Part shown: in pieces, positions 1 through 11,117 of the stretch
Layout of the letters: the number at the start of each line of letters is the position of its first letter
How positions within the stretch are numbered: position 1 is the first letter of the stretch
DNA from: Tanytarsus gracilentus
Taxonomy: Eukaryota; Arthropoda; Insecta; Diptera; Chironomidae
Reading direction: 5' to 3'
Length of the DNA: 64,000 nucleotides
NCBI GenBank assembly: GCA_038502055.1
Contig: JAXRKN010000036.1
Location: 4,588,001-4,652,000 of the forward strand
The notes under the pieces: model-generated
What the model was told of the DNA's origin: nothing
Databases searched by the model: none
Seen by the model: only the letters and a program-made list of their open reading frames with translations
Program-made: the position numbers and the translations under genes

Positions 1-109
1 AAAATTCAAAATGGTTAGTTAGATTATATCAGCTGTGCCGCAACAAGTGTGAAGAAAAAATTAAAGTCCATTTTTTGCTTTTAAGATTTTAATCACCATC
101 CGACTTGAC
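1..109 (+). other. 5' flank / 5' UTR of the AUH gene
   Basis: Non-coding sequence leading into the AUH start codon. I see no TATA box close to the start. Part of it is presumably 5' UTR. Confidence 0.4.
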
Positions 110-1112
110 ATGTTGTCACTACAAAAATCATTCGGATTTGCTCTTAAATCAAGTCAAATTAAAATTGGTTTATCTTCAATAATTACAAACAATTTTTGCG
201 CTCAACCAAATAAAGAAGTTCGCCTTAATTACTTAAATAATGAACAAGAAGGAATAGCTGTTATTGAGCTCAATCGAGAAAGTGGCAAGAACTCTTTCAA
301 TCGCGCCATGGCATCGCAGTTACATCACTTCATAGACATTTTAACAACTGATAAAAATTGTCGTGCTGTAATCATAAGGAGCTTAGTTAAAGGTATTTTT
401 TGCGCTGGAGCTGATTTGAAAGAGCGTAAAACTTTGACACCGATCGAGGTTCATCAGTTTGTTAACTCATTGAGATCCTTGGTACAAAAGATGGAAAATT
501 TACCCATGCCAACAATTGCTGGTGAGTTTTTCATCAAATGAAATAAAACTTTGGTGTTTAAATGTAATTTTAGCTATCGATGGAGCCGCCATGGGAGGAG
601 GTCTCGAGATGGGACTCTCGTGTGATTTGAGAGTTGCCGCTGACTCTGTCAAGATGGGTTTAGTTGAAACAAGACTTGCAATCATTCCCGGTGCTGGTGG
701 AACTCAAAGACTCCCTCGATTAATTAACGTTGCACTAGCTAAAGAGCTAATTTTTACAGCTCGAGTATTCACTGGAGCAGATGCACAAAAAATGGGTGTT
801 GTTAATCACTCAGTACCTCAAAATGAAAACGGCGATGCTGCATATCAAAGAGCTTTGAAATTGGCCGAGGAAATTCTTCCAAATGGACCAGTTGGTGTTG
901 TAAGTCCATTCTCAAATTTTTAAAAAGAAAAAACCTAATTTTAATTTTAGCGCATGGCAAAACGAGCTATCAGTAAAGGAATTCAAGTTGATCTTCACAG
1001 TGGATATTGCATTGAAGAGGATTGCTACAGTCAAGTAATTCCTACCAAAGATCGGTTAGAAGGTCTCTCTGCATTTGTTGAGAAAAGAAAGCCAAACTAT
1101 AAAGGCGAGTGA
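110..1112 (+). CDS. AUH: Methylglutaconyl-CoA hydratase, mitochondrial (AUH-type enoyl-CoA hydratase)
   Basis: Three exons, 110..521, 574..899 and 951..1112, join in frame with GT-AG introns of 52 and 51 bases and give a 299-residue protein. AUH hydrates 3-methylglutaconyl-CoA in leucine breakdown in the mitochondrial matrix; the human protein also binds AU-rich RNA. The first ~35 residues are rich in Ser, Lys and hydrophobic residues and lack acidic ones, which fits a mitochondrial presequence. The crotonase fold is clear: CoA-binding region FCAGADLKER, oxyanion-hole segment IDGAAMGGGLEMGLSCD and MGLVETRLAIIPGAGGTQRL. The two expected catalytic glutamates are present at about residues 149 (GGGLE) and 169 (GLVE). 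AATAAA follows at 1179..1184. The gene is convergent with the ceramide synthase gene. Other short-chain enoyl-CoA hydratases are similar, but the LVETRLAIIPG segment favours AUH. Confidence 0.93.
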
Positions 1113-1178
1113 AACAAAAATTACAAAACGTATCAGAAAAATGTGCATTTAAAAAACTTGTAATTATTGAAAAGTTGT

Positions 1179-1184
1179 AATAAA
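1179..1184 (+). terminator. Poly(A) signal AATAAA of AUH
   Basis: AATAAA lies 67 bases after the AUH stop codon, in AT-rich sequence between two convergent genes. Confidence 0.6.
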
Positions 1185-1349
1185 AAATATTTTGACTGAA
1201 AAATCCATTAGTTTTATTTTTAATTAAAATTCATATCAATTTTTTATTAGAATCATATTAGAGCATCACGCACAAACTTAACATTTTTTAATAGGATTAA
1301 AATATTGATGAAATTTAAACTTGCAAATTCTCATTTTAGTTTTAAAAAA

Positions 1350-1355
1350 TTTATT
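1350..1355 (-). terminator. Probable poly(A) signal of the ceramide synthase gene
   Basis: TTTATT on the + strand reads AATAAA on the - strand, about 40 bases after the stop codon. The 3' ends of AUH and this gene would then be only about 170 bases apart. Confidence 0.45.
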
Positions 1356-1394
1356 TTTAAAATTAAAACCGTGTTAAATCAATCCCTCGTTGAT

Positions 1395-2724
1395 TTAATT
1401 GTGATTTCCATTTATCGTAGCTTTTATATTTAGTGGCACTCTTTCATCACTGTCGATTTCCTCCTCCGTACTCGATCGGACATCATCACAATCATTTGTT
1501 TTAAACATTCTGACGATGACTTGTAGGATCATATATGTCCAGAGTATGTGCAACACCAGCAATAAAATATTAAGAATTGCCAACGCATAATACAGTGGAT
1601 ATCTCGGATAAATTGTTGGAAACTCAAAAATTCCACAATAAACAATCTTAGAAAACACACCAAGTCGTGTCGTGATCCAAATCAGAATGAAAGCCACAAA
1701 AACTGATTTACAGGTTTTTTCGTATCGCGCATACTTTGCTGCTTTTGATACTTCCAGTAAAATATCCGCAATATCATGAACAAACACAATGAGAGAACCA
1801 CCACGAATCGCATTAATTGACCAACTTACACTGAGAAGTGTAAGCGTAATCATATGATGAATGAACATTTGCCAAAAGTCTTTACGACGTGTCTCAAAAA
1901 AATGTGAGCATGAGAGTGACACATAAAATGCCATGGTTACATTGTAATACCACCATAAACCATTGTCGATCGTCTGAAAAGAAAGAATTAGAATATTATT
2001 ATTTAAAAATATAAAACAGTTTAAATTTTACTCACGTGGTATGGATATTTGCGAAACATATCAAAAAAGTCCCAAAGCCATGATTTATTCCATAAAACGC
2101 AGAGGCCAAAAATGAAATTAAAAGTATAAAAAACGAAGCGCCAACAATTCTCACAGAATTTATCTAGCGTTGTTGGTTTGTCTTGCGCTTTTCTTTTTCG
2201 CCACCATCTTTCAATATCACGTTCCAAAAGATCGCTTTGTTTGATGAGATTTGAGAGTAACTAAAAAAGTCAAGCTTCTTAATGCATACAAGATTTTTTT
2301 CATAAAATTCATTAAGTCTCACCGTTTTTGTGGGAAGTTTTTGACAATTTTGATATTGTTTCTCTAAGACCAAATTTTCAGGCGGTGGTTTGCTCTTTGA
2401 TGATTTAATTTGAAGATATTTACCAAATGGAATAAATAAAAATCTAAAAAAAATCAAAATAATTTTGCGCATGAGTGAAACAATTAATTTTTACCTGATA
2501 AAGATCAATCTTAAGATAGTGATTAAAAGTGCCAACGGAAGAGACCATAATAGATCATGATAATTACGAAAGGTAATATCATTACGAGTGCCTGGCTCAA
2601 TATCCTTCCATGTAATGTTTTGTGGTAGCCAAAACTAAAAAACCCAAAAAAATTTTGATTTTGTATCGATAAACTTTAGTATAAAGACAAACTATTTACT
2701 TACTTTCTCACTCCAGAAATTCAT
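1395..2724 (-). CDS. schlank: Ceramide synthase (Lag1/LASS family, schlank type)
   Basis: Five exons on the - strand join in frame: 2704..2724, 2495..2634, 2323..2443, 2036..2260 and 1395..1973, giving 361 residues. The enzyme N-acylates sphingoid bases with acyl-CoA to make (dihydro)ceramide in the ER membrane. A short luminal N-terminus with NITW is followed by a first membrane segment. Next comes the Hox-like region with WRKRKAQDKPTTLDKFCEN, typical of animal ceramide synthases. The TLC domain has the Lag1 motif: a His pair at about 208-209 (FIHHMITL) and HDIADILLE at about 235-243. The acidic C-terminal tail (STEEEIDSDE) is also usual. The first coding exon is only 7 codons (MNFWSEK). I chose it because its donor and phase fit and because fly schlank has the same N-terminal FW..WLP..ITW pattern. 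Confidence 0.92.
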
Positions 2725-3032
2725 CGTGTCTTTAATATCAATTTTACGTCCGTTGCGTGCAAGCTACTAAACCTCACTGTCTTACAAATTATGAGAGTAC
2801 GAGCGAGTTTTGGTATTATTTCTTATTCTCCGGTGAGGTCGGTATGCGAGGTGTTAATCAAAATAAAGAGAGAAAGCTATAAAACATTCAAATTTATTTG
2901 ATCCAAAATCTTTTTTAGAATGGTGAATTAAAAAATAAAAGAAATGTTTGACCTAAATTGAATTAAAATATAAATTTCTGAAAATAATTTTAGACAAAAT
3001 AATTTCTATCCTTATAAAAGCTTGTAATTTAT
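2725..3032. other. Short intergenic region
   Basis: It lies between the start of the ceramide synthase gene and the 3' end of the secreted-protein gene, both on the - strand, so it should hold the ceramide synthase promoter. AATAAA of the upstream gene (- strand, 3028..3033) overlaps that gene's TAA stop. No other element recognised. Confidence 0.4.
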
Positions 3033-3884
3033 TTAAATTTCATCGCTGAAATTAATTTTCAAACACTTTGTCATGCTTTCATTTGCCAATCTTAAAATAC
3101 CCAAAAACTTTTCCTTTTCATTTGCTTTCGTTTCCTCGTTTTCACTCATCATCATGTACGCCAACAATCGATAATATCCTCGCACATATCCAATTTTCAT
3201 TCTTCCCTGTGCAGCACATTCCCATGTCGTTTCACTTTCGTAGAATCTACTCGGTCGAAGAAGAAACATAGCTTCACCTTTTTCTTCTAAAATTCCCTCG
3301 TTTATGTATGGCGGACATTTTACGTCATCTAGATCGGCAATTTCAAAGTTCGCATTAAAATCACGATCAATGACCTCTGTCTCTTGCAAAAGTTTTAGTA
3401 AGCAAATGCGGTTTGTAACTTTTTCGTAGCCGGTAAGAAATGTTTTTGGAAATTTTTCGTCGAAATCTTTTTGCACCTTGTCCGGCACACAGAGATAATA
3501 AAAATTGCTCAAAATTTCATTTACAACTTCACTCAAAGACTCTCGATCACGAATTTCTTCCACTTGATACATATGATTTTTCAGCATGAGATCAGAGACA
3601 TTGTGATGAGCGATTAGAGTCTTTATGCAGTTTTGAAATGATTGGCTATCAGTTACTTCAGTGCTACTCTCGATGAACTCGTTAATGCCAATGTCAATGA
3701 TACTTTTCTTCACACTCTCAATGACAATATTGCACATTTGTGTTCTCGGAACGGGACCAGCGTATGAGACATTCAACAGCTGATTCCTCTTTAAATAATC
3801 CACAATGCACCCGCGCGTTATCATCGTGAGACCTTTGCTGTTTGCGGCGTGTAGCAGATAAAATAAAATCAATGTCAGTTTCAT
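3033..3884 (-). CDS. Secreted 8-cysteine protein, function unknown
   Basis: A single uninterrupted 283-codon frame. The first ~17 residues (MKLTLILFYLLHAANSK) look like a signal peptide, and no later membrane segment is evident, so the product is probably secreted. The mature part has eight cysteines, near residues 26, 51, 86, 132, 161, 190, 223 and 274, an even number that suggests four disulfides. Potential N-glycosylation sites are two NVS and one NES. The rest is mostly amphipathic helix-like sequence with acidic and Lys-rich stretches. I do not recognise the family. It could belong to one of the dipteran groups of cysteine-bearing haemolymph or salivary proteins, but nothing here proves that. 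A TATA-like box and an initiator match lie just upstream, which supports a real transcribed gene. Confidence 0.75.
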   Translation of the reverse strand: MKLTLILFYLLHAANSKGLTMITRGCIVDYLKRNQLLNVSYAGPVPRTQMCNIVIESVKKSIIDIGINEFIESSTEVTDSQSFQNCIKTLIAHHNVSDLMLKNHMYQVEEIRDRESLSEVVNEILSNFYYLCVPDKVQKDFDEKFPKTFLTGYEKVTNRICLLKLLQETEVIDRDFNANFEIADLDDVKCPPYINEGILEEKGEAMFLLRPSRFYESETTWECAAQGRMKIGYVRGYYRLLAYMMMSENEETKANEKEKFLGILRLANESMTKCLKINFSDEI

Positions 3885-3906
3885 TTCAAGCCAAATTCAC
3901 TTTCAC

Positions 3907-3945
3907 GACTGAAAAATAAATGAATTTCTCAGTGATCTTTAAATA
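3907..3945 (-). promoter_or_regulatory. Core promoter of the secreted-protein gene (TATA + initiator)
   Basis: On the - strand TATTTAAA (3945..3938) is followed about 30 bases later by TCAGTC (3912..3907), matching the arthropod initiator TCAGTY. The predicted start of transcription, the A at 3910, gives a 5' UTR of about 25 bases before the ATG at 3884. Inference from motif spacing. Confidence 0.5.
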
Positions 3946-4630
3946 TTTTTTCAGTGAGAGTTCTCAAATTTATTTCTTAAATTAAATATTTTTCCATCAG
4001 TATCACACAAATTTTTATGTTGTTCGACCAATGTATTTTTTGTGAATCATAGAGTGATAAAATTACATTGATAATATTTTTTTATGATAGACAAAGGTGG
4101 GAAACTTTCAACTTTATTTTATTTATAGTTTAAGATCTTCCACAATTTTTTAATATATTTTCCGAATTATTGCAATCGTGATAAATAAATTTTAAAAAGG
4201 TGTTTCAATTCCTTGTTTTATGTATTTTAAGTTCAAATGAGCTTAGTTTAATTAATTTTAAAAATTTAACCAAACTTGGGAATTTTTTTTAGTGAGGCTT
4301 TTGAGTTGATGGAAGAGGAAAACTCATTTGAATATTTTTAATGGCGTTCATTAATCTTAAAAAACTAAATTTTTGGTACTTATTATTCTTTTTCTCTAAA
4401 CTTTACCTCTTATTGAGATTTCATAAACTTATAAATAATCTTTTAGAGCTAAATAATATTTCCTCGAAACATTGAAAATAGCTTAAAATTCAAAATTTTA
4501 CTCCATAATGGCAAATTATATGGAAAGAAATTAAATTTTGGTTGGCAACATAACACCATGGTAATGTAAATACTATCAGTAACTTTTATCAACAGTCACC
4601 TTGAACTAATAAGGTACATATATGAACAAA
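3946..4630. other. Intergenic region
   Basis: AT-rich, with no long reading frame. It should hold the 3' UTR of the TMEM41B gene and upstream sequence of the secreted-protein gene. Nothing else recognised. Confidence 0.4.
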
Positions 4631-5775
4631 TTAATCGATCTTTGACTTGAAATATTTTTTAAAAATAACCGGCGCGAGTGCAAACATGGAGAAAATGAAG
4701 AGCATGATGATGGAACTCCACGAGAATGCGATCGATGAACTAGTCATTTTGTACAGTGTCTTTCCAGCTTCAATTGCAATGAACGATGGAGGTGCAACTC
4801 CCGCAAAAGTTCCAAGAACAAATGGAAACAATGGAACTCCTATCACTGGTGCTACGAGATTGATGAACCAATTTGGCAAAAGTGGTGTCATTCGGAGGAA
4901 TAGAATGTAACTCAACATATCATCTTTGTGCTTTTGTACTTGAAAACTCCATTGTTCAGCACGTTTTGGGAAAAAGTGCTTTACCAGTCTTCGGCCAAGC
5001 AAAAGTGATAGCAAATAACAAAGAGTTGCACCTAAAGCTGAGCACAAACAAATTAACGTCAATGCGACAGGAAATTTAAAAAGAAATCCAGAGAGGATTG
5101 ACAGGAACAAACTTCCTGGTATTGCAAATGTTTGTAAGCTAAAAATAGAAAAATAATTTAGTAGAATCTCGTACGATTGACATACATCCGACGTGCTGAT
5201 AACATGGTTTTTTCCACGTGTAGACATTTCACTTTATAAAATCATTTTGTACGAATTTTTCCATTGTTAATTTAGCGAATAATGTCCGCAGGTTATCAGC
5301 AAATTATTTTGGGAATTGTTAATTGATAAAGTTATCACTCACAATAAATACAGCAAACAAATTCCCATCATCACTTCAAAGTAAAATTGATCTTTATATC
5401 TATCGAGAACTCGGCCCAGCTGCTTTGCATCCTCGATATTGAACGGAATTTTCAAGTTTGCTCTTTCCGATCTAAAAATAATCAAATTGTTAATTTTCAC
5501 CAGAACACAACTAGATTGAGTGCTTACTCATTCATTCGCGGGAAATTCTTGTAGATGTAAAAAAGCGCTAATATAGCTGCAATAAATATCGTTGCTAAGA
5601 TCATCAGTGATTTTCTTGTCTCCAATTCCTCTTCATCAAGCAATGGCGTTGATCTTTCCTTTGTTGATTTACCATTCATTGCTCCATTATTAAAACCGTT
5701 CACTTTTCCATTTACCGGCACGTTGTTGTTATTTGCTAATTTGTCCAGTTTACCATTTACACTATCACACGTCAT
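4631..5775 (-). CDS. TMEM41B: TMEM41B-type ER phospholipid scramblase (VTT/DedA domain)
   Basis: Three exons on the - strand, 5528..5775, 5343..5471 and 4631..5138, join in frame to 294 residues. TMEM41B proteins are multi-pass ER membrane proteins of the VTT (SNARE-associated Golgi/DedA) family that scramble phospholipids and support autophagosome and lipoprotein formation; the Drosophila relative is stasimon. The hydrophilic Asn/Gly-rich N-terminus (~50 residues) is followed by a membrane segment and the exon-2 region with the DAKQLGRVLDRYKDQFYFEV stretch. Then comes the VTT domain: FLQTFAIPGS at 126-135, LFLRMTPLLPNW at 205-216 and GVAPPSF at 239-245. The C-terminus is basic (FKKYFKSKID). 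The splice into exon 3 restores F-L-Q-T-F, as in the family. TMEM41A is possible, but these motifs favour 41B. Confidence 0.92.
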
Positions 5776-8270
5776 TTCGAATGAACTCTTTTCTATAGAA
5801 TGAAAATAATTTTTTAATATAAGTGGCGGGAGAAGAAAAATTAAATAATTCCCCTTTGTTATAATATTTGATTTTTTTTCTATGTTGTTGTTGGATTTAC
5901 TACGCGAGTACTTTTTCTCTCGAACACTCTCTCGTGTATCGTATGATCATGTCCATAGAGTTAATGTGATAGATTGCGGATAGCACATTCGTAATGAAAG
6001 ATTTATGGCTTGCAAATTTTGAGTGGAGAAACCCCATGAATCAGAAAGATTAGATTAACGAGGAAGTAAATAAAAACTGGATTACAAAATATAATTATTT
6101 CTTCTTGTAATTTTGAATTTAATTTATTTTTAATCAAACTTTTAACTTCGATAAAAAATTTATAAAGTATTTTTATAGCCACTTAAATGACATTACCAAG
6201 ACAGTCAATCTACCTTCATTATCTCTATGAATAAATATTTTTTTTCTCACTCAAATGACGACACTTGTTTCTTGCTTAACAACAACTCACATAAATTTTT
6301 TACGTATTACATGAGTTCATGAAATTCTCACCTTTTGTTCTGGAATTAATTTCGCTTTCCATAATATCAGCAGCGATTATTAATTATTCAAAGCAATTCT
6401 CAATATTCTTTTATTGCGTTCTTTGTTATAAAGTCATTTGACGATTCTTGTTAATTTTAAGCACAAATAGCGAAAATTCACACAATGTTCTATTTTAAAT
6501 GATTTTTTCGTTTTTTTAGCGCTATCGGCTCAGCTCTATCACAGATCGTTGTTTGAAAGTGAAACTTTTTGCAATTTTCTTCTCTTTTCTTTTGTTACTT
6601 CCTTGCACATGTACGCAACGCGAGTCTACAATATCGTACGATGTTGAGTAATCATTGATTGAAAAAAGTTATTTAGCGCGTGCAAAAATAACTAAGCCAT
6701 GGGTTTATTCAACCTCACACTTTTAGCGGACAAAGATCATGAGATCGCAACCGTCGTCATTGAAAACTCAAATCCTCAAGGCTGTTTTGTTAGTTAAAGC
6801 GTAAAAACATGTATTACGTGGTATTCCAATTTCTTATCGTTATTTTTTGATATTTTTTATTCTCCTTACACTCTACGACTTAGATAACAACTTAATAGCT
6901 CTAAGATATGGAAAAAAGATGTGTCTTTAAAACTAGTCAAATTTTTTAAAAGAGTTTCGTTAATCGATCCGTCTTGCTTCAGGTTCGAAAATGTAATGAG
7001 AAAAATTCAAAGTTCGAAACTCAATACAGCGATGCGGCAGTGCTGTATGTGTAATCAGATGTTTCACAAATACATAAATGAAACTGGGTTATTAAGGCTT
7101 TGTTGGGTAATAGATTGCATTAATAAACATAATAAATAGAGGATCAGGATGTCTAGTTGATTTAAAGAGATGTTTTATTTATGAGTTTGTAAATTTTTGG
7201 GGCTACCTTTAACAATCACGTTTTATAAAAGTTAGAAGTAATAGTAGAGTAAATAAAATATTAAAAATTTAATCAAATTAGTATTCAAAAATTAATGCTT
7301 TCCAATTAGAATGCACATGACAATTCGATTAGCGCCTTTTTCTCTGTTGTTTTCTTCTTCCGATATCATAAGCTGAATAACTCACACTAAATAAAAGTGT
7401 TCAGCTATCAACATAACCTATGTACATACAGTCACCAATACTACGTTATTTGTTTTCATTCTCTCTCCCTCTCATTCGCCATCAGCCTGATGTTTCCAAA
7501 AAAATTCTCATTTCATTTTCTCTTCACTTTTCAATCGTACAAGTCTCATCTGTCGGGCTCAAACTTTTTCTTGTTGGAAGAAAATTTATATCTGGACTTT
7601 ATAAATAAGCATCTCTGTGAATCTCCAGCCAAGATTAAAGACATTTTTTACGGTGAAAATTAGTTTTAGTTGGATGAAAAGTTTAATTGCAAAAAATGGA
7701 AAATTAAGTGAAAATTTATTTTGCAAATTTTTTTTGTAATATGTGAAACTGCATGATTAAGCAGTATATAGTTCCGTGAGGGAATTTTTGACAAAGGAAT
7801 AAGAAGAAAAATCTCTTGAAAAGAAGAAAATTTGTTTGAAGCCACGTTGGACTCTGTGTAAGTAGAATTACTATTCTTTTTCAAACGATTAAAGTTCAGT
7901 GCCTCTAGCTTAAAATTAAAGAATCTGTGTTTGCTATATTTAGTGAAAACCATCACAAAATTTTATTGCGATAAGAGAAAATTCTCCCCTTACAGTTTAA
8001 ATTTATTGATTTTCTCGAAAAAAAAATTTAAAAATTTCTTGTTCGTCGTGCGATGACACAGAAAATGTGATACAAAAAAATTTTTGCTCGCAAAAAAAAG
8101 AAGAATTATATTTCAGTCCATTCACGCTTCAGCAATCACTCGCAAAATTTTAACTTGAAATTTAGAATTTGCTCGAGTGAATCTCTAAGCAGCAAAAAAA
8201 TGTGAGAGTTGCTTAGCTTGTGGGCTGAATTTTAAGCAAAAAATTGCATAAGAAATGAATTTTTCTCTTC
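5776..8270. other. Long non-coding region upstream of the TMEM41B gene
   Basis: AT-rich; the short open frames look random (low complexity, no domain, no splice partners). It probably includes the TMEM41B promoter and perhaps untranslated exons. No repeat or RNA gene recognised. Confidence 0.4.
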
Positions 8271-8279
8271 TTAATTGCA

Positions 8280-8520
8280 CAAAACTACAAGTGAACATTA
8301 TCGATGCGGGAGAGAGACAGTAGAAAAGCGGAAAAATATTTATTTCATGGTCATGTTCAAGGGAGACACAATAGCTCAGAGCTGTTGTAGAAGAGCGAGT
8401 GAGCGGAGAAATTTTTCTTCGTCATCTGATGACGTATCGATCCGTTTTTTGACCTAGGTCTGTGCTGTAAAAAATTTTACACATCGAATATTCGCGAAAC
8501 TTCCGCCGGTGTTCGGTTGA
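8280..8520. promoter_or_regulatory. GC-raised island with CRE/DRE-like motif
   Basis: This stretch is visibly richer in G+C than its surroundings and contains TGACGTATCGAT (8430..8441), which joins a CRE-like TGACGTA to a DRE-like TATCGAT. It could be a promoter or first untranslated exon of a flanking gene, for example the transporter at 15.1 kb. Inference only. Confidence 0.25.
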
Positions 8521-11117
8521 TTTTAAACATGTTTTAACAATCTATCAAACTTGAAGTTAAATAAAGATATTAAATATTTAGACTTTTTCTGGCACATTTG
8601 AACTTATTTTTCTTCTGAAATTTTTACACAATCAATGGCCAATTAGTACATTTTGACATCTGATTCCACCGTTCAATATCAGAACGTCCCACATTTCCGT
8701 CCTCTTGCTGACAACTTAATTTTGTACATTCTTTCTAGCGTACACATGAAACAATGATAATTATATAGATTGTGCATACAAACCACAATTTCATATTTCA
8801 CTTTCGTTATCAACTAACAGAGTGTTTATTTTTTTTTATGTTAGATGAAAGAGTGATTCATTCAAAGGTATTTGTATATGAAAATTGTTGTGACAAACAT
8901 TTCACACTAAATCATTGACCTGTGTTTATAATGAGTGTTAGACATCACGTGAAATTGATTTCTGAAAATTCCTTGATGGAGTTGTTTAGTTTTTGCGAGT
9001 TTTTTTTTAAAAAATCGATAAATTTAAAATATTAAAAGTTTACATCAAAAAGACAATTTTCAATTAAAATATTGCAATCCAAATTGTCAGCCTTGATCAC
9101 GTTTTGCATATTTTACAAAAAACTAATTTCGCTTATGATTATGAAAAATTAATCAAACATGACATGATACAATTAGCCTTAATTGATTCTCATTAATTAA
9201 ACATTAAAAACATGTGCATTATGCATGATTGCTTTCCTCAACACTTCAATCGATTTATGTTGATCTAAATTCTCACTTAGATTTTTTTAATTGAACTGGA
9301 GATTGTTTATTACAAGAGATAGCTATGCTTCACATGAAATTTTTTCTCATCTTAACAATGTTGATCTATAAGCATCAATTAGTCGAGTTATTTGCAATTT
9401 TCATTGCGATTAATTTCACATTAGTCATGCATCAAATAAATTACCTTATATAATGTAAGATCTTAGAAAATTATAATTGATATATGCGTGTTTTACTGTT
9501 AAAGCTACATTGACGTAAAATAGGTATCTAAAGTATTTGTGGACTTGCGAATTTCAGTATCACGACTTTCTCGTTATCATAAACCGCTTTGATGGATTAT
9601 TATGAGATTGACGATAAACAAAATTTATTGATGTCGATAAAATATTTGATTGGTGATAATTGCTGAAGTGATTTGAGTCGAAAATATATCGCCAGAAGAT
9701 GTTAAACTTTTTAATATAAAATTGTTGTTTTAAAGAAGGGATGGAAAATTTCCAACTTTTTGCAATTAAATTTTAATTAAATATGAGTCAGAACAATTCA
9801 CTATAATTTTCAATTGAAATATTTTATAAATTAGTCCCACATGCTCTTCCATTGAAAAATTTATAATTATTTGCTTAATTGTTAATAAGACGTTGCGAAT
9901 ATCAAGTTTCATAATGATAACGTCTCTTTATACATTGACGCACAAGTCATTGTTTTTGATGGTCTGAAACTCTGAAGGGTTAACCGGTTTATAAAGTCAC
10001 ATGTGCTTCAATTTTTCTCCTCGCATCTTCTCTCATTCTCTTCTAAGAATCTCAAAATAAAAAGTCTCGCAAAAATTGAACATATGGCAATCACTCGCTA
10101 ATTGCGTGATGCAGTTTACACTATTTTTTGTGTGTTGAGTCTCCTTGACGGTTTCGCGGCGATAAAATGAAGCACATCGAGTAGAAATATTGTTCCTCTT
10201 TTTCGAAGCGACAATGTGAGAGTAAAAAATTTTGTAGTTTAAACTTTCAATTAATAGTTTTCTCAGTAATGTATCAAAAAGATATGATAGTGAATAAATT
10301 GAAAAACGATGTTACAATATTAAAAAAAATTATTTTCACAATTCTTTCTTTTTGCGTCATAATAACGAAATCTTGCATAATGATGTTGAAAAAAGGCACA
10401 AGGGAAAAGTTTCTTGAGTGGGTACACAAAAATCGATTCGCAATTCTTTAGAAGCGTTAGCGAATTTTCAGAGAAATCCCAAAGCAAAATTTTATAAAAA
10501 GACGCAAATGTTTAAAGCATAAATCATAAAATGAAAAAAGCTCGCTTGATTTTGATAATCCTAATCTGAAATTTTATATTTCCGTATTAATTTTTCATTC
10601 TTGAAGTTAATATATTTCTAAAAATCTATCAAATTAAAAATTAAATCAAGAAATAAAAAAAAATATTTTTAAATTGATCATAAATTTCATCTTAAGCTAG
10701 AAAGCAGTTCGAAAGCACAGAAATGATTCAATAATAAATCTTTCAATCAATAACATAAATAAACACAACTCTCGCTTCACTCTTTAGAGTATAAACAGAG
10801 ATCATCATCAAATTGCTACCAGATTTAAATTCATGTTGTATGAGATAAAAGCAAAATGATTTGATGAAAGTTGCTAAGTTATTTATTAAAAGCAAATTAG
10901 ATGCATTTAATTCACGTGACATAAGTTCATTTCCTTATAGGGAATTAAAATTAGTGTTTTAAACAAATATTGACATGTGCATTGATATCGAGCTCATTAT
11001 TACTGTTTTGTGCAAAACAATAATGTAATCTAAATAAAAATGCAGCATAGAGTGAAAGTTTTTGTTGCACGAAAATAAAATTAAAATCATATACACGAGG
11101 TTATAAAATTCAAAGCC
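8521..11117. other. Non-coding AT-rich region
   Basis: No gene supported. A slightly more complex stretch lies at about 10,000-10,210 (with CGCTAATTGCG), which could be regulatory. The remainder is A/T-rich sequence without recognised elements. Confidence 0.35.
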
